64,000 bases of DNA from Plazaster borealis (Eukaryota; Echinodermata; Asteroidea; Forcipulatida; Labidiasteridae): contig CM037458.1 of NCBI GenBank assembly GCA_021014325.1, positions 23,543,063-23,607,062 of the forward strand, in the 5' to 3' direction. The notes under the pieces were generated by a model that was not told the DNA's origin, made no database searches, and was given only the letters and a program-made list of their open reading frames with translations. Below are positions 46,901 through 49,279 of the stretch, piece after piece. How positions within the stretch are numbered: position 1 is the stretch's first letter; each line of letters starts with the position of its first letter. Position numbers and translations under genes: made by a program.

Positions 46901-49279
46901 AGACCAAGCATCATCTACCTACCTCATACCTGTGGGTTTATAACAGAGGGAATAACGATATTTATCTTGCCTCTACTCAGACCAACCATCATCTACCTAC
47001 CTCATACCTGTGGGTTTATAACAGAGGGAATAATGATATTTATCTTGCCTCTACTCAGACCAACCATCATCTACCTACCTCATACCTGTGGGTTTATAAC
47101 AGAGGGAATAACGATATTTATCTTGCCTCTACTCAGACCAAGCATCATCTACCTACCTCATGCCTGTGGGTTTATAACAGAGGGAATAATGATATTTATC
47201 TTGCCTCTACTCACACCAAGCATCATCTACCTACCTCATACCTGTGGGTTTATAACAGAGGGAATAATGATATTTATCTTGCCTCTACTCACACCAAGCA
47301 TCATCTACATGTACCTACCTCATACCTGTGGGTTTATAACAGAGGGAATAATGATATTTATCTTGTCTCTACTCAGACCAAGCATCATCTACCTACCTCA
47401 TACCTGTGGGTTTATAACAGAGGGAATAATGATATTTATCTTGCCTCTACTCAGACCAAGCATCATCTACCTACCTCATGCCTGTGGGTTTATAACAGAG
47501 GGAATAATGATATTTATCTTGTCTCTACTCAGACCAAGCATCATCTACCTACCTCATACCTGTGGGTTTATAACAGAGGGAATAATGATATTTATCTTGT
47601 CTCTACTCAGACCAGGCATCATCTGGATTCTCTTCCTCAAGGTTGGTTCTACAATGGCTTACAGTACGTCAGCATGGCAGGAGAGAAGACTGATACTCAC
47701 CCAGGTAGGTTCTGGTCAGATCTGTTTATTGACTGTGGCTTGATCACTGTACGTAACTCTTTAGAGACTATTCATTTCTGTATAACCATTCAGTAAAAAC
47801 ACTAAACAAAATTTTGGTTGGGTTTTGTAAATGAAGCATAAATGCATCAAGATGTTTGAAGCGAAACCATGGTGGTTGTGATTAAAACACGCTTGTGCAG
47901 AGTATTATGGTCGTTTTAAAAACTTGTTCTGCACTCGAACACACTTGTTTAAAACTCTGACACCAACCCCTTGACCTAACACCCATCCCTTACTTCATAA
48001 TCAGACCCAATCTCACAGTCATTCCAAAAACTCCCTACCCTTGCCCTTCCCTTTCCACCCTAACAGTTACAACCATCCCCTACCCTCACACCCAAACCAA
48101 CCTCACAGTGACAGTTACCAAGAAAGTTTCTATTGCCATTAGTAATTTTATGAGTAATTACCAATTGTATACAGACCCTTGCGTCTTTGCCTTTGATGGA
48201 CAAAAAAGGACAAAAATACTTCAAGCAAACAAACATATCCATGCTAACAGTTACACTCATCCCCTACCCTCACACCCACACCAACCTCACAGTCACACCC
48301 AAATACCCTACCCTCACACCCAAACCCAGCCTCACAGTCACACCCAAACCTTAATACCCTCACACCCTTCCCCTACCACCCTAACTAACACCCATCATCT
48401 ACCTCACACCAAAACCAAACCTCAGTTACAACCAAAACTCCCTACTCTCACAACCTTCCCCGTCCACCCTAGCTCTAACACCCATCCCCTGCCATCACGC
48501 CCAACCCAACCTAACAGTCACACCCAACATTTCCAACCCTCACACCCAAACCTAACATCACAGTCACACCCAAAACTTAATACCCTCACACCCCAACTGT
48601 AACACCCATCCCCTTCCTCACACCAAAATCCAACCTCACAGTCACACCCAAAACTCACTGCCCAAACACCCTTCCCCTACTCACACACCCGACCCTACCT
48701 TGCAACCAACCCAGTAACCTATCCCTACTGACCCTCACACCCATCACCACCCCCACACCAAACGCCTACCCTTCCTGACCCTGTCATGGTTATGGATTCA
48801 TACATGTGTAGTGGTACAACCATTGTATTTAACTGTTGTACAAGTTGTAGTGTTACACCTGGTGTCTTTTAGTACAATGGAAATCAGTATTCATGATTAG
48901 TAACGAAGACTGGGAACAAGACAAAGATAGCTGCTGCCTTTTAAAGGGTACTTGATCCCAGTTTGCACAAAACACACAAATTCCCCTGCTATTGTTATTC
49001 ATTTTTGCAGTACAGAAACTTAAAGGATACAGCGCTTATGATATTGAATACTCATGACAAAACAATGACAATTCTTCTGGTGAATGTGTGCTAGTGTGAC
49101 TTTAAATGTATATACATTGAATTGGACGGAGTAACTTTCAATAATTGGTTTGCTATGTTTTCGTACTTTGCCCAGATATGGATAAATTCATCCAGGAATT
49201 CATCGAGGAGGCCAACAAAATAATAGAAAAGTACAACGCTCATATCGACATGGAGGTGTACAAAGACCTGTTTGCCTAG
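10931..49279 (+). CDS. DNAAF9: Dynein axonemal assembly factor 9 (DNAAF9/C20orf194/Shulin orthologue), 35 coding exons
   Basis: Exons: 10931-10998, 14592-14696, 15460-15537, 15686-15714, 17070-17194, 19860-19959, 20879-20957, 21923-21950, 22350-22486, 26958-27006, 27590-27645, 28862-28973, 30177-30307, 31074-31158, 31979-32055, 32166-32250, 33426-33537, 34182-34252, 34690-34740, 35364-35448, 35549-35652, 36232-36378, 37487-37566, 38435-38533, 39173-39284, 39626-39714, 40556-40714, 42227-42352, 42998-43079, 43613-43701, 44226-44312, 44531-44715, 45949-46313, 47611-47704, 49176-49279. They total 3585 nt and 1194 residues. Recognition rests on colinear blocks shared with the vertebrate protein as I remember it: [20 protein letters not shown] (43-62), PYVAHWPNLHLHC, QEDEEAAENFKVLSF, VEKWPIIQA, FSESFL, TGIPGSHKD (743-750), VLIATPGFTD, IRIGAVTACVD, FPKLLDQCAQG and the C-terminal EEANKII. 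In ciliates the family (Shulin) holds outer dynein arms in a closed state for transport, and its release is linked to the GTPase ARL3. No signal peptide or membrane segment is seen. A proline-rich linker lies at about 1034-1070. The first exon is the least certain part. Confidence 0.93.
12511..12977. mobile_element. Mutator-like MITE, 58-bp perfect TIRs, 9-bp target duplication
   Basis: The ends are perfect inverted repeats of 58 bases beginning TAGCCCCATTAATAGTGCCA. The 9-bp word CACACAAAG stands directly outside both ends (12502-12510 and 12978-12986). Long TIRs with a 9-bp duplication are characteristic of Mutator-like elements. The 467-bp element has a GC-rich core and no transposase frame, so it is non-autonomous. 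Identical TIRs suggest a recent insertion. Confidence 0.85.
14083..14575 (+). mobile_element. tRNA-derived SINE ending next to exon 2
   Basis: The head GTGTCATGGCCAAGCGGTCT resembles a tRNA A box region. A B-box-like GGTTCAAATCC occurs together with an inverted copy (CACTACCGGGATT ... AATCCCGGTAGTG at about 14167-14230). The body reads CAAGATGCTT, and the tail has GCGCTATATAAGAACTAGTT and TTATTATT. A second tail copy reaches 14575, 16 bases before exon 2. Confidence 0.8.
14592..14696 (+). CDS. DNAAF9: DNAAF9 exon 2 (residues 23-57)
   Basis: It encodes RLRHVQSFLGSGANK followed by [10 protein letters not shown], strongly conserved in the family. The donor is AG|gtaaat. Two acceptors nine bases apart are usable, after 14591 and after 14600, and both keep phase; the second omits three codons (Ser-Cys-Ala). 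The polypyrimidine stretch is poor and lies against the tail of a SINE. Intron 2 holds a TTAA-flanked MITE (14833-15223). Confidence 0.88.
14833..15223. mobile_element. TTAA-flanked MITE (family A)
   Basis: TTAA stands at both ends, with inverted termini of the type GTATACGTTTGGTAAT / ATTACCAAATGTATAC. The inside contains CAATAAAAACTTAC and an ACGTTTCTCAGATTG word seen in the other copies. TTAA target duplication suggests mobilisation by a piggyBac-like transposase. Confidence 0.75.
15460..15537 (+). CDS. DNAAF9: DNAAF9 exon 3
   Basis: It continues the conserved block with [19 protein letters not shown] and ends GAAAG|gtaagt. The acceptor is tttccaaag. The phase is 2 at both ends, and the arginine codon of the IDSRYNEG block is split across intron 2. 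Confidence 0.94.
15686..15714 (+). CDS. DNAAF9: DNAAF9 exon 4 (29-nt microexon)
   Basis: The exon encodes RSSLEEDIAD only. Phase 2 in and phase 1 out join exon 3 to exon 5 correctly, and the human protein has a similar short acidic segment here. The acceptor is aaattgcag and the donor GATG|gtatgt. Intron 4 contains a diverged MITE fragment from 16398 (TTAA followed by GGGTGTGC); otherwise nothing is recognised. Confidence 0.86.
16398..16640. repeat. Fragment of a TTAA-flanked MITE (family B)
   Basis: TTAAGGGTGTGCATAACATT and the following CACAGATTTGCACATAACTT match the start of the copy at 37672. The right side cannot be followed. Confidence 0.5.
17070..17194 (+). CDS. DNAAF9: DNAAF9 exon 5
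   Basis: It encodes DLILLIKKDSVHVHY then PYVAHWPNLHLHCLTDTE, among the best conserved stretches of the family. The acceptor ctgttttcag is strong and the donor is GAG|gtaaga. It ends in phase 0. Intron 5 (2.7 kb) is AT-rich with a recurrent TAGTAGCCCA-type motif around 17800-18120, perhaps an old repeat; no gene is seen. Confidence 0.95.
19860..19959 (+). CDS. DNAAF9: DNAAF9 exon 6
   Basis: It encodes NQEDEEAAENFKVLSFIEMV and then PTIGVPFYARG, aligned with the vertebrate EDEEAAEEF block. The acceptor is tcctcttacag and the donor AGAG|gtaaat. Intron 6 holds a minus-strand SINE (19985-20350) starting about 25 bases after the exon. Confidence 0.95.
19985..20350 (-). mobile_element. tRNA-derived SINE, minus strand
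   Basis: Read on the minus strand it has CGTGTCATGGCCGAGCGACT at its head, GGGTTCGAGACCCAGTCAAG over the B box, and ends in an AATAATAATAATAA tail (top strand TTATTATTATTATT near 19990). Confidence 0.8.
20879..20957 (+). CDS. DNAAF9: DNAAF9 exon 7
   Basis: It encodes GHIEQFDSFAVEKWPIIQAY, with the conserved VEKWPI motif. The acceptor is atctttag and the donor GCAC|gtaagt. Intron 7 contains an AT-rich element at about 21310-21735 with a LINE-like GAATTGAATTGAA tail. Confidence 0.95.
21310..21735 (+). mobile_element. Possible 3' end of a LINE with GAATTGAATTGAA tail
   Basis: An AT-rich segment with ATTATTATT runs and a final AAATAAATGTATAATTTATT followed by GAATTGAATTGAA resembles the 3' ends of several invertebrate non-LTR elements. 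No coding part is visible. Confidence 0.35.
21923..21950 (+). CDS. DNAAF9: DNAAF9 exon 8 (28-nt microexon)
   Basis: It encodes GGFFTMKHK, matching the vertebrate GDGFFTMKYE stretch. The acceptor is ggtctcacag and the donor AAG|gtgaat. It ends in phase 0. Its homology makes it secure despite its size. Confidence 0.93.
22350..22486 (+). CDS. DNAAF9: DNAAF9 exon 9
   Basis: It encodes IMDVSETLSSIYDIIDPVAL, then ENLTTRQLPLFERQWKDLL. This corresponds to the vertebrate YSRMDPVSLENML region. The acceptor is cttgattag and the donor CATT|gtgagt. Intron 9 (4.5 kb) is almost filled by a broken non-LTR retrotransposon. Confidence 0.93.
23596..24462 (+). pseudogene. Retrotransposon endonuclease domain (APE type)
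   Basis: It reads LCVLNTQSICNKYDDFADFV, VSETWL, a GGGVAILYR turn, GDFNIHVDD (catalytic Asp and Asn), CLDLVITR and SDHYAVMC (catalytic Asp-His), in the order of AP endonuclease-like domains of LINEs. The domain seems intact but ends at a TGA at 24460-24462 where the parent protein would continue. A further in-frame TAG follows near 24546. It is therefore cut off from its reverse transcriptase. Confidence 0.85.
24762..26077 (+). pseudogene. Retrotransposon reverse transcriptase, multiply frameshifted
   Basis: Successive frames hold IQRVIMKSPSKSCELDPVST, then PLIKKPNLDKEIFKNYRPVA, VFQSAYKPFHGTEAALVRVS, VLLDLSAAFDTVDHNILL (the first catalytic Asp), CDTQLYITF and NFLKLNDDKTEFLLF. Frames change near 25060, 25395, 25525 and 25600. 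At the position of the YADD catalytic box about eight bases are missing, so the active site is destroyed as well as the frame. Confidence 0.85.
26064..26400 (+). pseudogene. C-terminal remnant of the retrotransposon protein
   Basis: SITPILKQLHWLPISQRIIF and LMLIVHKALNGKAP are typical of the region after the reverse transcriptase in CR1/L2 proteins. It is in a different frame from the preceding piece. Confidence 0.75.
26958..27006 (+). CDS. DNAAF9: DNAAF9 exon 10
   Basis: It encodes FKERATFGELYESTIVE. It is assigned by the strong acceptor tcctctttcag, the donor GAG|gtatgt and its phase (2 in, 0 out); sequence similarity is modest in this part of the family. Intron 10 holds nothing recognised. 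Confidence 0.85.
27590..27645 (+). CDS. DNAAF9: DNAAF9 exon 11
   Basis: It encodes PLKSFYNHGRVSSSRTDTR, corresponding to the vertebrate FRSYFGHGMISS stretch. The acceptor is gtattcacag and the donor CAAG|gtagag. Intron 11 contains a palindromic MITE (27782-27953) and a + strand SINE (28048-28335). Confidence 0.9.
27782..27953. mobile_element. Palindromic MITE with GGGCCCAATTTCATAGAGCT termini
   Basis: The left end GGGCCCAATTTCATAGAGCT and the right end AGCTCTATGAAATTGGGCCC are perfect inverted repeats. The inside carries TACCAGTTAC and GCTGGTAACC words in opposite orientations. Confidence 0.85.
28048..28335 (+). mobile_element. tRNA-derived SINE in intron 11
   Basis: The head is CGTTGTGGGCGAGTGGCCTA, the B-box-like part GGGTTCAAGTCCC, then GAGCAAGACACTTAACCA, CTTCGTCCTTCGGATGGGAC and the end AAGTGCTATATAAGT. 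It is full length except for a missing ATT tail. Confidence 0.85.
28862..28973 (+). CDS. DNAAF9: DNAAF9 exon 12
   Basis: It encodes SGRKPLVLFGQRSSQTSSSE and ends ANKTSAKHF. The PLVLFG and SAKH positions match the vertebrate PFVLFG and FAKH. The acceptor is tttctgtacag and the donor TTC|gtaagt. Intron 12 carries a TTAA-flanked MITE (29114-29485) and an AT-rich segment bounded by direct repeats. Confidence 0.93.
29114..29485. mobile_element. TTAA-flanked MITE (family A) in intron 12
   Basis: TTAA at 29114-29117 and 29482-29485. The inside has CGTTTGGTAATGACTC, GTATAAAACATTGTAGG and the right end GTCTTTGACAATTTCC. Confidence 0.75.
29482..30050. repeat. Direct repeats of about 60 bp flanking an AT-rich segment
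   Basis: TTAATGGACATTTCCATAAA begins near 29482 and again near 29986. Both are followed by a similar TTGCAAAAGTTCTTAC and CGGTA text. Between them lie ATTATTATT runs and A-rich sequence without recognised genes. It may be an insertion bounded by a duplicated segment. Confidence 0.6.
30177..30307 (+). CDS. DNAAF9: DNAAF9 exon 13, parent of a downstream tandem array
   Basis: It encodes VCQAVAPKSPLCCGRTYFLG followed by HTPYPATGGTAMVPKPPKTD, like the vertebrate RTYFFGATHTPYLG. The acceptor is ctgttactag and the donor ATAGA|gtaagt. Without splicing the frame hits TAA at once (30307-30309). The last 80 bases are copied six times in intron 13 (see the repeat at 30308-30936). Confidence 0.93.
30308..30936 (+). 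repeat. 111-bp tandem array derived from exon 13 (six extra copies)
   Basis: The word TTCTTGGGT recurs at 30228 (inside the exon), 30348, 30459, 30570, 30681, 30792 and 30903. The first step is 120 bases and the rest are 111 each. Every unit copies about 70 bases of exon 13 (HFLGGGYTPYPA, TAMVPKPPKT) plus about 40 bases of intron. All steps are multiples of three, so the copies stay open in the exon's frame, but the gtaagt donor present after copy 1 is deleted in the others. In the vicinity of the array no acceptor as good as the real one is seen. Confidence 0.95.
31074..31158 (+). CDS. DNAAF9: DNAAF9 exon 14
   Basis: It encodes LLTKLYQVAIDSVLAAIQAY then GQTASSKQ, equivalent to the vertebrate LLSQIYVAVIEAVLAGI helix. 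The acceptor is tatatttccag and the donor CAG|gtaaga. Intron 14 shows nothing recognised. Confidence 0.94.
31979..32055 (+). CDS. DNAAF9: DNAAF9 exon 15
   Basis: It encodes AEAVCKHTLREGCADHQLNA and ends YIER. The vertebrate counterpart is AKEVAEHTLHSGL. The acceptor is atccaacag and the donor is the less usual AAAG|gtgggt. The following intron is only 110 bases. Confidence 0.9.
32166..32250 (+). CDS. DNAAF9: DNAAF9 exon 16
   Basis: It encodes MQFCLEAFDHHGNSVSLKEG and ends MIKM, colinear with vertebrate VDFHIQAVNNLG. The donor AATG|gtactt is weak. Phase 0 out. Intron 16 (1.2 kb) holds a palindromic element (32328-32486) and a complete tRNA-derived SINE (32871-33307). Confidence 0.87.
32328..32486. 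mobile_element. Palindromic MITE with GGGAATAAAAGAGT ends
   Basis: The left end GGGAATAAAAGAGT and the right end ACTCTTTTATTCCC are perfect inverted repeats. The inner GGTCTT/GGCCG and CGGCC words continue the hairpin. Confidence 0.75.
32871..33307 (+). mobile_element. Best preserved tRNA-derived SINE
   Basis: The head CGTGTCGTGGCCGAGCGGAT has a good A box (TGGCCGAGCGG), and GGTTCGAATCC at 32937-32947 is a perfect B box. The body contains GCAAGACACTTAACCACATG and CTTCGTCCTTCGGATGGGAC. The tail GACGGATATGTGCGCTATAT plus TTATTATT closely resembles the 3' end of the LINE in intron 9. Confidence 0.9.
33426..33537 (+). CDS. DNAAF9: DNAAF9 exon 17
   Basis: It encodes AYLRLADIASVEHTGTSLGS then LLFSESFLDSRIMVTKP; GSLLFSESFL is a diagnostic family block. 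The acceptor is ccttcttcag and the donor CCTG|gtaaag. The donor region is the first copy of a degenerate tandem repeat that fills the start of intron 17. Confidence 0.94.
33526..33765 (+). repeat. Degenerate repeat of about 69 bp beginning at the exon 17 donor
   Basis: TCACTAAACCTGGTAAAGCT (exon 17 end and donor) recurs as TCAGTAAACCTAGTAAGGCT at 33651 and TCACTAAACCTAGTTAGACT near 33720. GGCTCAGTCACTTGAC and TATTAACCCTAATGAAGC words also repeat. About four diverged copies. Confidence 0.7.
33798..34045. repeat. Diverged palindromic MITE related to the GGGCCCAATTTC family
   Basis: It contains GGTAATGCTTACCACAG and, inverted, CTGTGGTAAGCAATGCC, and ends CATCAAATTGGGCCCAG. The left terminus is poorly preserved. 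Confidence 0.5.
34182..34252 (+). CDS. DNAAF9: DNAAF9 exon 18
   Basis: It encodes DESSSIDSQCLILTSHVPRY followed by VSWA, equivalent to vertebrate CYTILTATVPRYVCW. The acceptor is tttgatttcag and the donor GGCG|gtaaga. It ends in phase 0. Confidence 0.94.
34690..34740 (+). CDS. DNAAF9: DNAAF9 exon 19
   Basis: It encodes VDVSEQVTSKITETFTK, an amphipathic segment aligned with vertebrate VEDAENKLSEQTQQLM. The acceptor gttctttttctcag is strong and the donor is AAG|gtaaat. It is in phase 0 at both ends, so it could be skipped without a frameshift. Intron 19 carries SINE fragments (34796-34945, 34905-35333). Confidence 0.87.
34796..34945 (+). mobile_element. SINE 3' fragment
   Basis: GGTGTTTCTGGTTCACATAG, AAGCACCCTTGTTTACAGG and AATAATAATATGAATAATAA match the 3' half of the minus-strand SINE at 19985-20350, here in the opposite orientation. 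Confidence 0.6.
34905..35333 (-). mobile_element. tRNA-derived element, minus strand, in intron 19
   Basis: On the minus strand GGCTGTCAGGTTGGTGTAGT and CCTGGTTCAAATCCCACCGG give A- and B-box-like parts. The element runs toward A/T-rich sequence and AATAATAAT at its left, and contains a (TTTCA)n-like stretch. It is a different tRNA-related family from the TGGCCGAGCGG SINEs. Confidence 0.65.
35364..35448 (+). CDS. DNAAF9: DNAAF9 exon 20
   Basis: It encodes SSDVFGKVLLSGESVISLGS then KELSTPHEG, aligned with vertebrate WGTLLTAGGEVSLVVTDELS. The acceptor is tgtcatttcag and the donor GAAG|gtaagc. The intron after it is exactly 100 bases. Confidence 0.92.
35549..35652 (+). CDS. DNAAF9: DNAAF9 exon 21
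   Basis: It encodes GQLYVCEKGIIFQDTRHGVV, then FPKSYFEEMQFFDG, aligned with vertebrate LYVYEEGLIVTGRRHGSF and LKFFDGG. The acceptor is ctcttcttccag and the donor TGGA|gtgagt. Intron 21 carries two tandem copies of a second tRNA-derived repeat (35773-36040). Confidence 0.94.
35773..36040 (+). mobile_element. Two tandem copies of a second tRNA-derived SINE
   Basis: Copy 1 reads TGGTTTAGTAGTTAAGACAT, then a perfect GGTTCGAATCC, and ends in ACAGTGCTTATCGTACATCA. Copy 2 from about 35926 reads CTCGGTGGTCTGGTGGTAAG, GGGGTTCAAAT and ends similarly. The heads resemble tRNAs with a GGTGGTCTAGTGG-type start. Confidence 0.75.
36232..36378 (+). CDS. DNAAF9: DNAAF9 exon 22
   Basis: It encodes DSSSVIAALVITYRHSLQQY and ends FTPKTKAHRAFYSE, aligned with vertebrate DSVIFAFVFFNASALPLHL and INLHSRTYKSFHS. 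The acceptor is ttgtatctag and the donor GAG|gtaagt. It has 49 codons, phase 0 at both ends. Intron 22 contains another copy of the second SINE family (37186-37345) and about 800 bases with nothing recognised. Confidence 0.94.
37186..37345 (+). mobile_element. Second-family tRNA-derived SINE in intron 22
   Basis: GCATGCTCGGTGGTCTAATG, GGGTTTGAATCCCAC and the end GTGCTTTACACATCAGTGTA match the tandem copies at 35773-36040. Confidence 0.75.
37487..37566 (+). CDS. DNAAF9: DNAAF9 exon 23
   Basis: It encodes VISLWLKSSDEPLLKLVDKV and then PEYFVAP. The vertebrate counterpart is moderately similar. The acceptor is aattccag and the donor CTCC|gtaagt. Intron 23 carries two abutting MITEs (37672-38093 and 38094-38270). 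Confidence 0.88.
37672..38093. mobile_element. TTAA-ended MITE (family B), right end met by another MITE
   Basis: It starts TTAAAGGGTGTGCAGAACAT and reaches GGTCTTTGACAATTACCAAT, the usual near-terminal word of these elements, directly before the 38094 element. Confidence 0.65.
38094..38270. mobile_element. MITE with ATAGACCTTATGCA termini
   Basis: The left end TATAGACCTTATGCATTGAC and the right end TATGCATAAGGTCTATT are inverted repeats. GACGTCATCCAGCCGCCATC and GGCGAGGGCGCCCTACTG are family landmarks also found at 106-240. Confidence 0.8.
38435..38533 (+). CDS. DNAAF9: DNAAF9 exon 24
   Basis: It encodes HTELQIQYALSNKMNVDKKP then ISVAMANLHHLK, preceding the vertebrate LPYMDRFLRHFAV region. 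The acceptor ctttttcttttag is strong and the donor is AAAAG|gtttgt. Intron 24 contains a tandem repeat at 38845-39075 that is unrelated to the exon. Confidence 0.9.
38845..39075 (+). repeat. Tandem repeat TGTGAAACCCTGTTTCCGTT in intron 24
   Basis: AATTTGTGAAACCCTG and the variant AATCTGTGAAATCCTG alternate at steps of about 40 bases, giving a higher-order unit of about 120 bases. Confidence 0.85.
39173..39284 (+). CDS. DNAAF9: DNAAF9 exon 25
   Basis: It encodes FLNHLAVSSVGDAPIPARDL and ends IEDAAEVGE, matching vertebrate FLRHFAVTSI. The acceptor is tttttctgttcag and the donor GAG|gtgagt. It ends in phase 0. Confidence 0.93.
39626..39714 (+). CDS. DNAAF9: DNAAF9 exon 26, with a P-loop-like turn
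   Basis: It encodes VVVTIITGIPGSHKDNLAKI, then LTNMAKEQSR, matching vertebrate VTLSILSGLPGSHASKL. A beta strand followed by GIPGSHK resembles a Walker A loop with a missing or shifted glycine. The lysine is present here but not in my recollection of the human protein. The acceptor is tatttgcag and the donor GCAG|gtacga. Intron 26 has a minus-strand SINE (39796-40201). Confidence 0.94.
39796..40201 (-). mobile_element. tRNA-derived SINE, minus strand, in intron 26
   Basis: On the minus strand the head reads GTGTCGTGGCCAAGCAGTCA, with TGTGGGTTCGAGTTCCAGTC over the B box, GACACTTAATCATTC and a GCGCTGTATATAAACTATTT end with ATTATTATT. Confidence 0.85.
40556..40714 (+). CDS. DNAAF9: DNAAF9 exon 27
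   Basis: It encodes RWVTLREPFDSAESFSPEMV and ends KKMRVLIATPG, matching vertebrate RWIVVRQPMDSVEF and IVAVTPGYTD. The acceptor is cattctttattag and the donor CTGG|gtaagg. Intron 27 (1.5 kb) holds a TTAA-flanked element with nested palindromes (40771-41655) and a tandem repeat of about 150 bp (41720-42150). Confidence 0.95.
40771..41655. mobile_element. TTAA-flanked element with piggyBac-like ends and nested palindromes
   Basis: The ends are TTAAAGGAACACGTTGCCTT and AAGGCAACGTGTCCCTTTAA, inverted and bounded by TTAA. Inside are a large imperfect palindrome (about 41119-41324) and a near-perfect one (41439-41480, CCGCCATTTATGGGAGTCAA). No transposase is encoded. Confidence 0.8.
41720..42150 (+). 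repeat. Tandem repeat of about 150 bp, three copies, intron 27
   Basis: TTTTGTACATCATCTTGAG (about 41770), TTTGTACATCATCTTGGG (about 41914) and TTTTGTACATCAACATGGG (about 42068) are each followed by an AGGATACGAC-like word and an AAGGTCGTAACTC-like word. Confidence 0.8.
42227..42352 (+). CDS. DNAAF9: DNAAF9 exon 28
   Basis: It encodes FTDTIDVIQALTCHPDPEIA then KQIRIGAVTACVDAHNTFMA, matching vertebrate YTDVTDVVRAVLTHPDPDV and IGAVTTCI. The acceptor is tgtttctcag and the donor CATAG|gtgggt. A truncated SINE begins about 30 bases after the donor. Confidence 0.96.
42386..42680 (+). mobile_element. 5'-truncated SINE just after exon 28
   Basis: It begins within the body (GATGGGACGTAAAGCC), continues GAGAAGGGGTTTGCCCCGGT and ends AAAGTGCTATATAAAAACTA with ATTATTATT repeats. 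It starts about 34 bases after the donor. Confidence 0.8.
42701..42905 (+). mobile_element. 3'-truncated SINE in intron 28
   Basis: GGCGTGTTGTGGCCCAGCAG, GGGTTCAATTCCCGGTCATG, GAGCAAGGCACTTGGCCACA and CCTGAGAGGGCTGAG match the first part of the SINE at 14083. Confidence 0.8.
42998..43079 (+). CDS. DNAAF9: DNAAF9 exon 29
   Basis: It encodes YTFPKLLDQCAQGWVNNILF then TNSVSGP, matching vertebrate FLFPKLLDLCAQGVVSNIVF. The acceptor is gtgattctag and the donor ACCG|gtaagt. It ends in phase 0. Intron 29 shows nothing recognised. Confidence 0.96.
43613..43701 (+). CDS. DNAAF9: DNAAF9 exon 30
   Basis: It encodes DPQLSLVQDLLRRVNPSLAF then ILANKGEITR, matching vertebrate HPLLVKVQRLVRSANPAAAF and LLAENG. 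The acceptor is ttcaccccag and the donor CAAG|gtaggt. Intron 30 carries a TTAA-flanked MITE (43730-44119). Confidence 0.96.
43730..44119. mobile_element. TTAA-flanked MITE (family A) in intron 30
   Basis: TTAA is at both ends, with the inverted words GTATACGTTTGGTAAT and ATTACCAAACGTATAC. It shares over most of its length the text of the copy at 14833-15223. Confidence 0.8.
44226..44312 (+). CDS. DNAAF9: DNAAF9 exon 31
   Basis: It encodes SEDVDMILSEKAFSSPELIR and ends HLLTPGW, matching vertebrate NADVELILSESSFSTPEML. The acceptor is ttgttccag and the donor GCTG|gtaagt. The intron of 218 bases contains a fragment of the CTGGTACC-bearing MITE. Confidence 0.95.
44375..44510. repeat. Fragment of a CTGGTACC-bearing MITE in intron 31
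   Basis: TTCATGAAGCTATTCAATAT, GAACCAGTCAC and GGCTGGTACCCTGTTCC match the inside of the copy at 3050-3222. Confidence 0.5.
44531..44715 (+). CDS. DNAAF9: DNAAF9 exon 32
   Basis: It encodes SSGQFVSGPIFPTMTTISLK, a middle part with RGKLLTKLKALRDQQ, and CPFSGDVYCVRGRTKF, matching vertebrate FHAGSVFPVMVQICVWF and PFSGNIYHIVGKVKF. The acceptor is caccgtccag and the donor CACAG|gtactg. Intron 32 holds three MITE copies, one nested in another. Confidence 0.95.
44805..45170. mobile_element. MITE (family A), diverged, in intron 32
   Basis: It carries ACCATAAAAACTTACTTGGT, AACATTTTGAGAAACG, TTCCTGCGTGGACATAACC and GAAATTTTCACAGGTTAG; the termini GGTTATATACC and GGTATACC are inverted. TTAA is not preserved. 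Confidence 0.65.
45203..45735. mobile_element. ATAGACC-type MITE split by another insertion
   Basis: The left end TATAGACCCCTTGCATAGG (45203) and the right end GACGTCATATGCATAAGATC (to 45735) belong to one element. They are separated by the MITE at 45232-45615. Confidence 0.7.
45232..45615. mobile_element. Nested MITE (family A)
   Basis: GGACACTATTGGCAATTACT at the left and AATAGCGTCCAGTGTCTTTA at the right are inverted. The inside has GTATAAAACATTGTGAGAAA and GGTCTTTGACAATTACC. It sits inside the 45203-45735 element. Confidence 0.75.
45949..46313 (+). CDS. DNAAF9: DNAAF9 exon 33, with proline-rich linker and duplicated donor
   Basis: This is the longest exon (365 nt). It encodes QLMEVQSVTLSSYISLAPSS, a Pro/Thr/Ser-rich linker (about residues 1034-1070), then FCFVFTGCGLEEGKLKEWLR and a lysine-rich end. 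The C-terminal half matches vertebrate HLVFSGCSLREDFIKDWLR. The donor CAT|gtaagt recurs after 46361, where its use would add 16 codons in frame (see 46310-46381). The acceptor is aactcacag. Confidence 0.95.
46310..46381 (+). repeat. Triplicated 24-bp donor of exon 33
   Basis: ACATGTAAGTGTTCCTAGTT at 46310 recurs at 46334 (GTATGT instead of GTAAGT) and at 46358 (GTAAGT intact). The period is 24 bases, eight codons. The frame stays open through all copies, so the third donor would add 16 residues (VSVPSWVHVCVPSWVH). Confidence 0.9.
46488..47610 (+). repeat. 78-bp tandem array of the exon 34 acceptor, 15 copies
   Basis: Each unit contains GATATTTATCTTG(C/T)CTCTACTCAG followed by ACCAAGCATCATCT. 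That is the branch, pyrimidine and AG sequence of exon 34 with its first bases, plus about 40 bases ending TTTATAACAGAGGGAATAA. Copies begin at 46488 and continue every 78 bases to the true acceptor unit at 47586, with one 6-bp insertion (ACATGT, about 47306). The array is open for translation in the exon 34 frame (TKHHLPTSYLWVYNRGNNDI...). Confidence 0.95.
47611..47704 (+). CDS. DNAAF9: DNAAF9 exon 34, preceded by 14 copies of its own acceptor
   Basis: It encodes TRHHLDSLPQGWFYNGLQYV then SMAGEKTDTHP, matching vertebrate [24 protein letters not shown]. The acceptor is gtctctactcag at 47599-47610 and the donor CCAG|gtaggt. I place the start at the last copy because homology begins there. Any of 14 upstream copies would extend the exon in frame by multiples of 26 codons (plus 2). 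Confidence 0.9.
47990..48780 (+). repeat. CA/CCC-rich simple repeat in intron 34
   Basis: CTCACACCCAAACC-like words with CCTACCCTCACA and AACCTCACAGTCACACCC variants run for about 800 bases at irregular steps. The complementary strand is G-rich. The open frame here is low complexity and not a gene. Confidence 0.85.
49176..49279 (+). CDS. DNAAF9: DNAAF9 exon 35, C-terminus and stop
   Basis: It encodes DMDKFIQEFIEEANKIIEKY and ends YKDLFA with TAG at 49277-49279, matching vertebrate MDQFLEDYIEEANKEI. The acceptor is cgtactttgcccag. Intron 34 (1.5 kb) contains a CA/CCC-rich simple repeat. Confidence 0.95.
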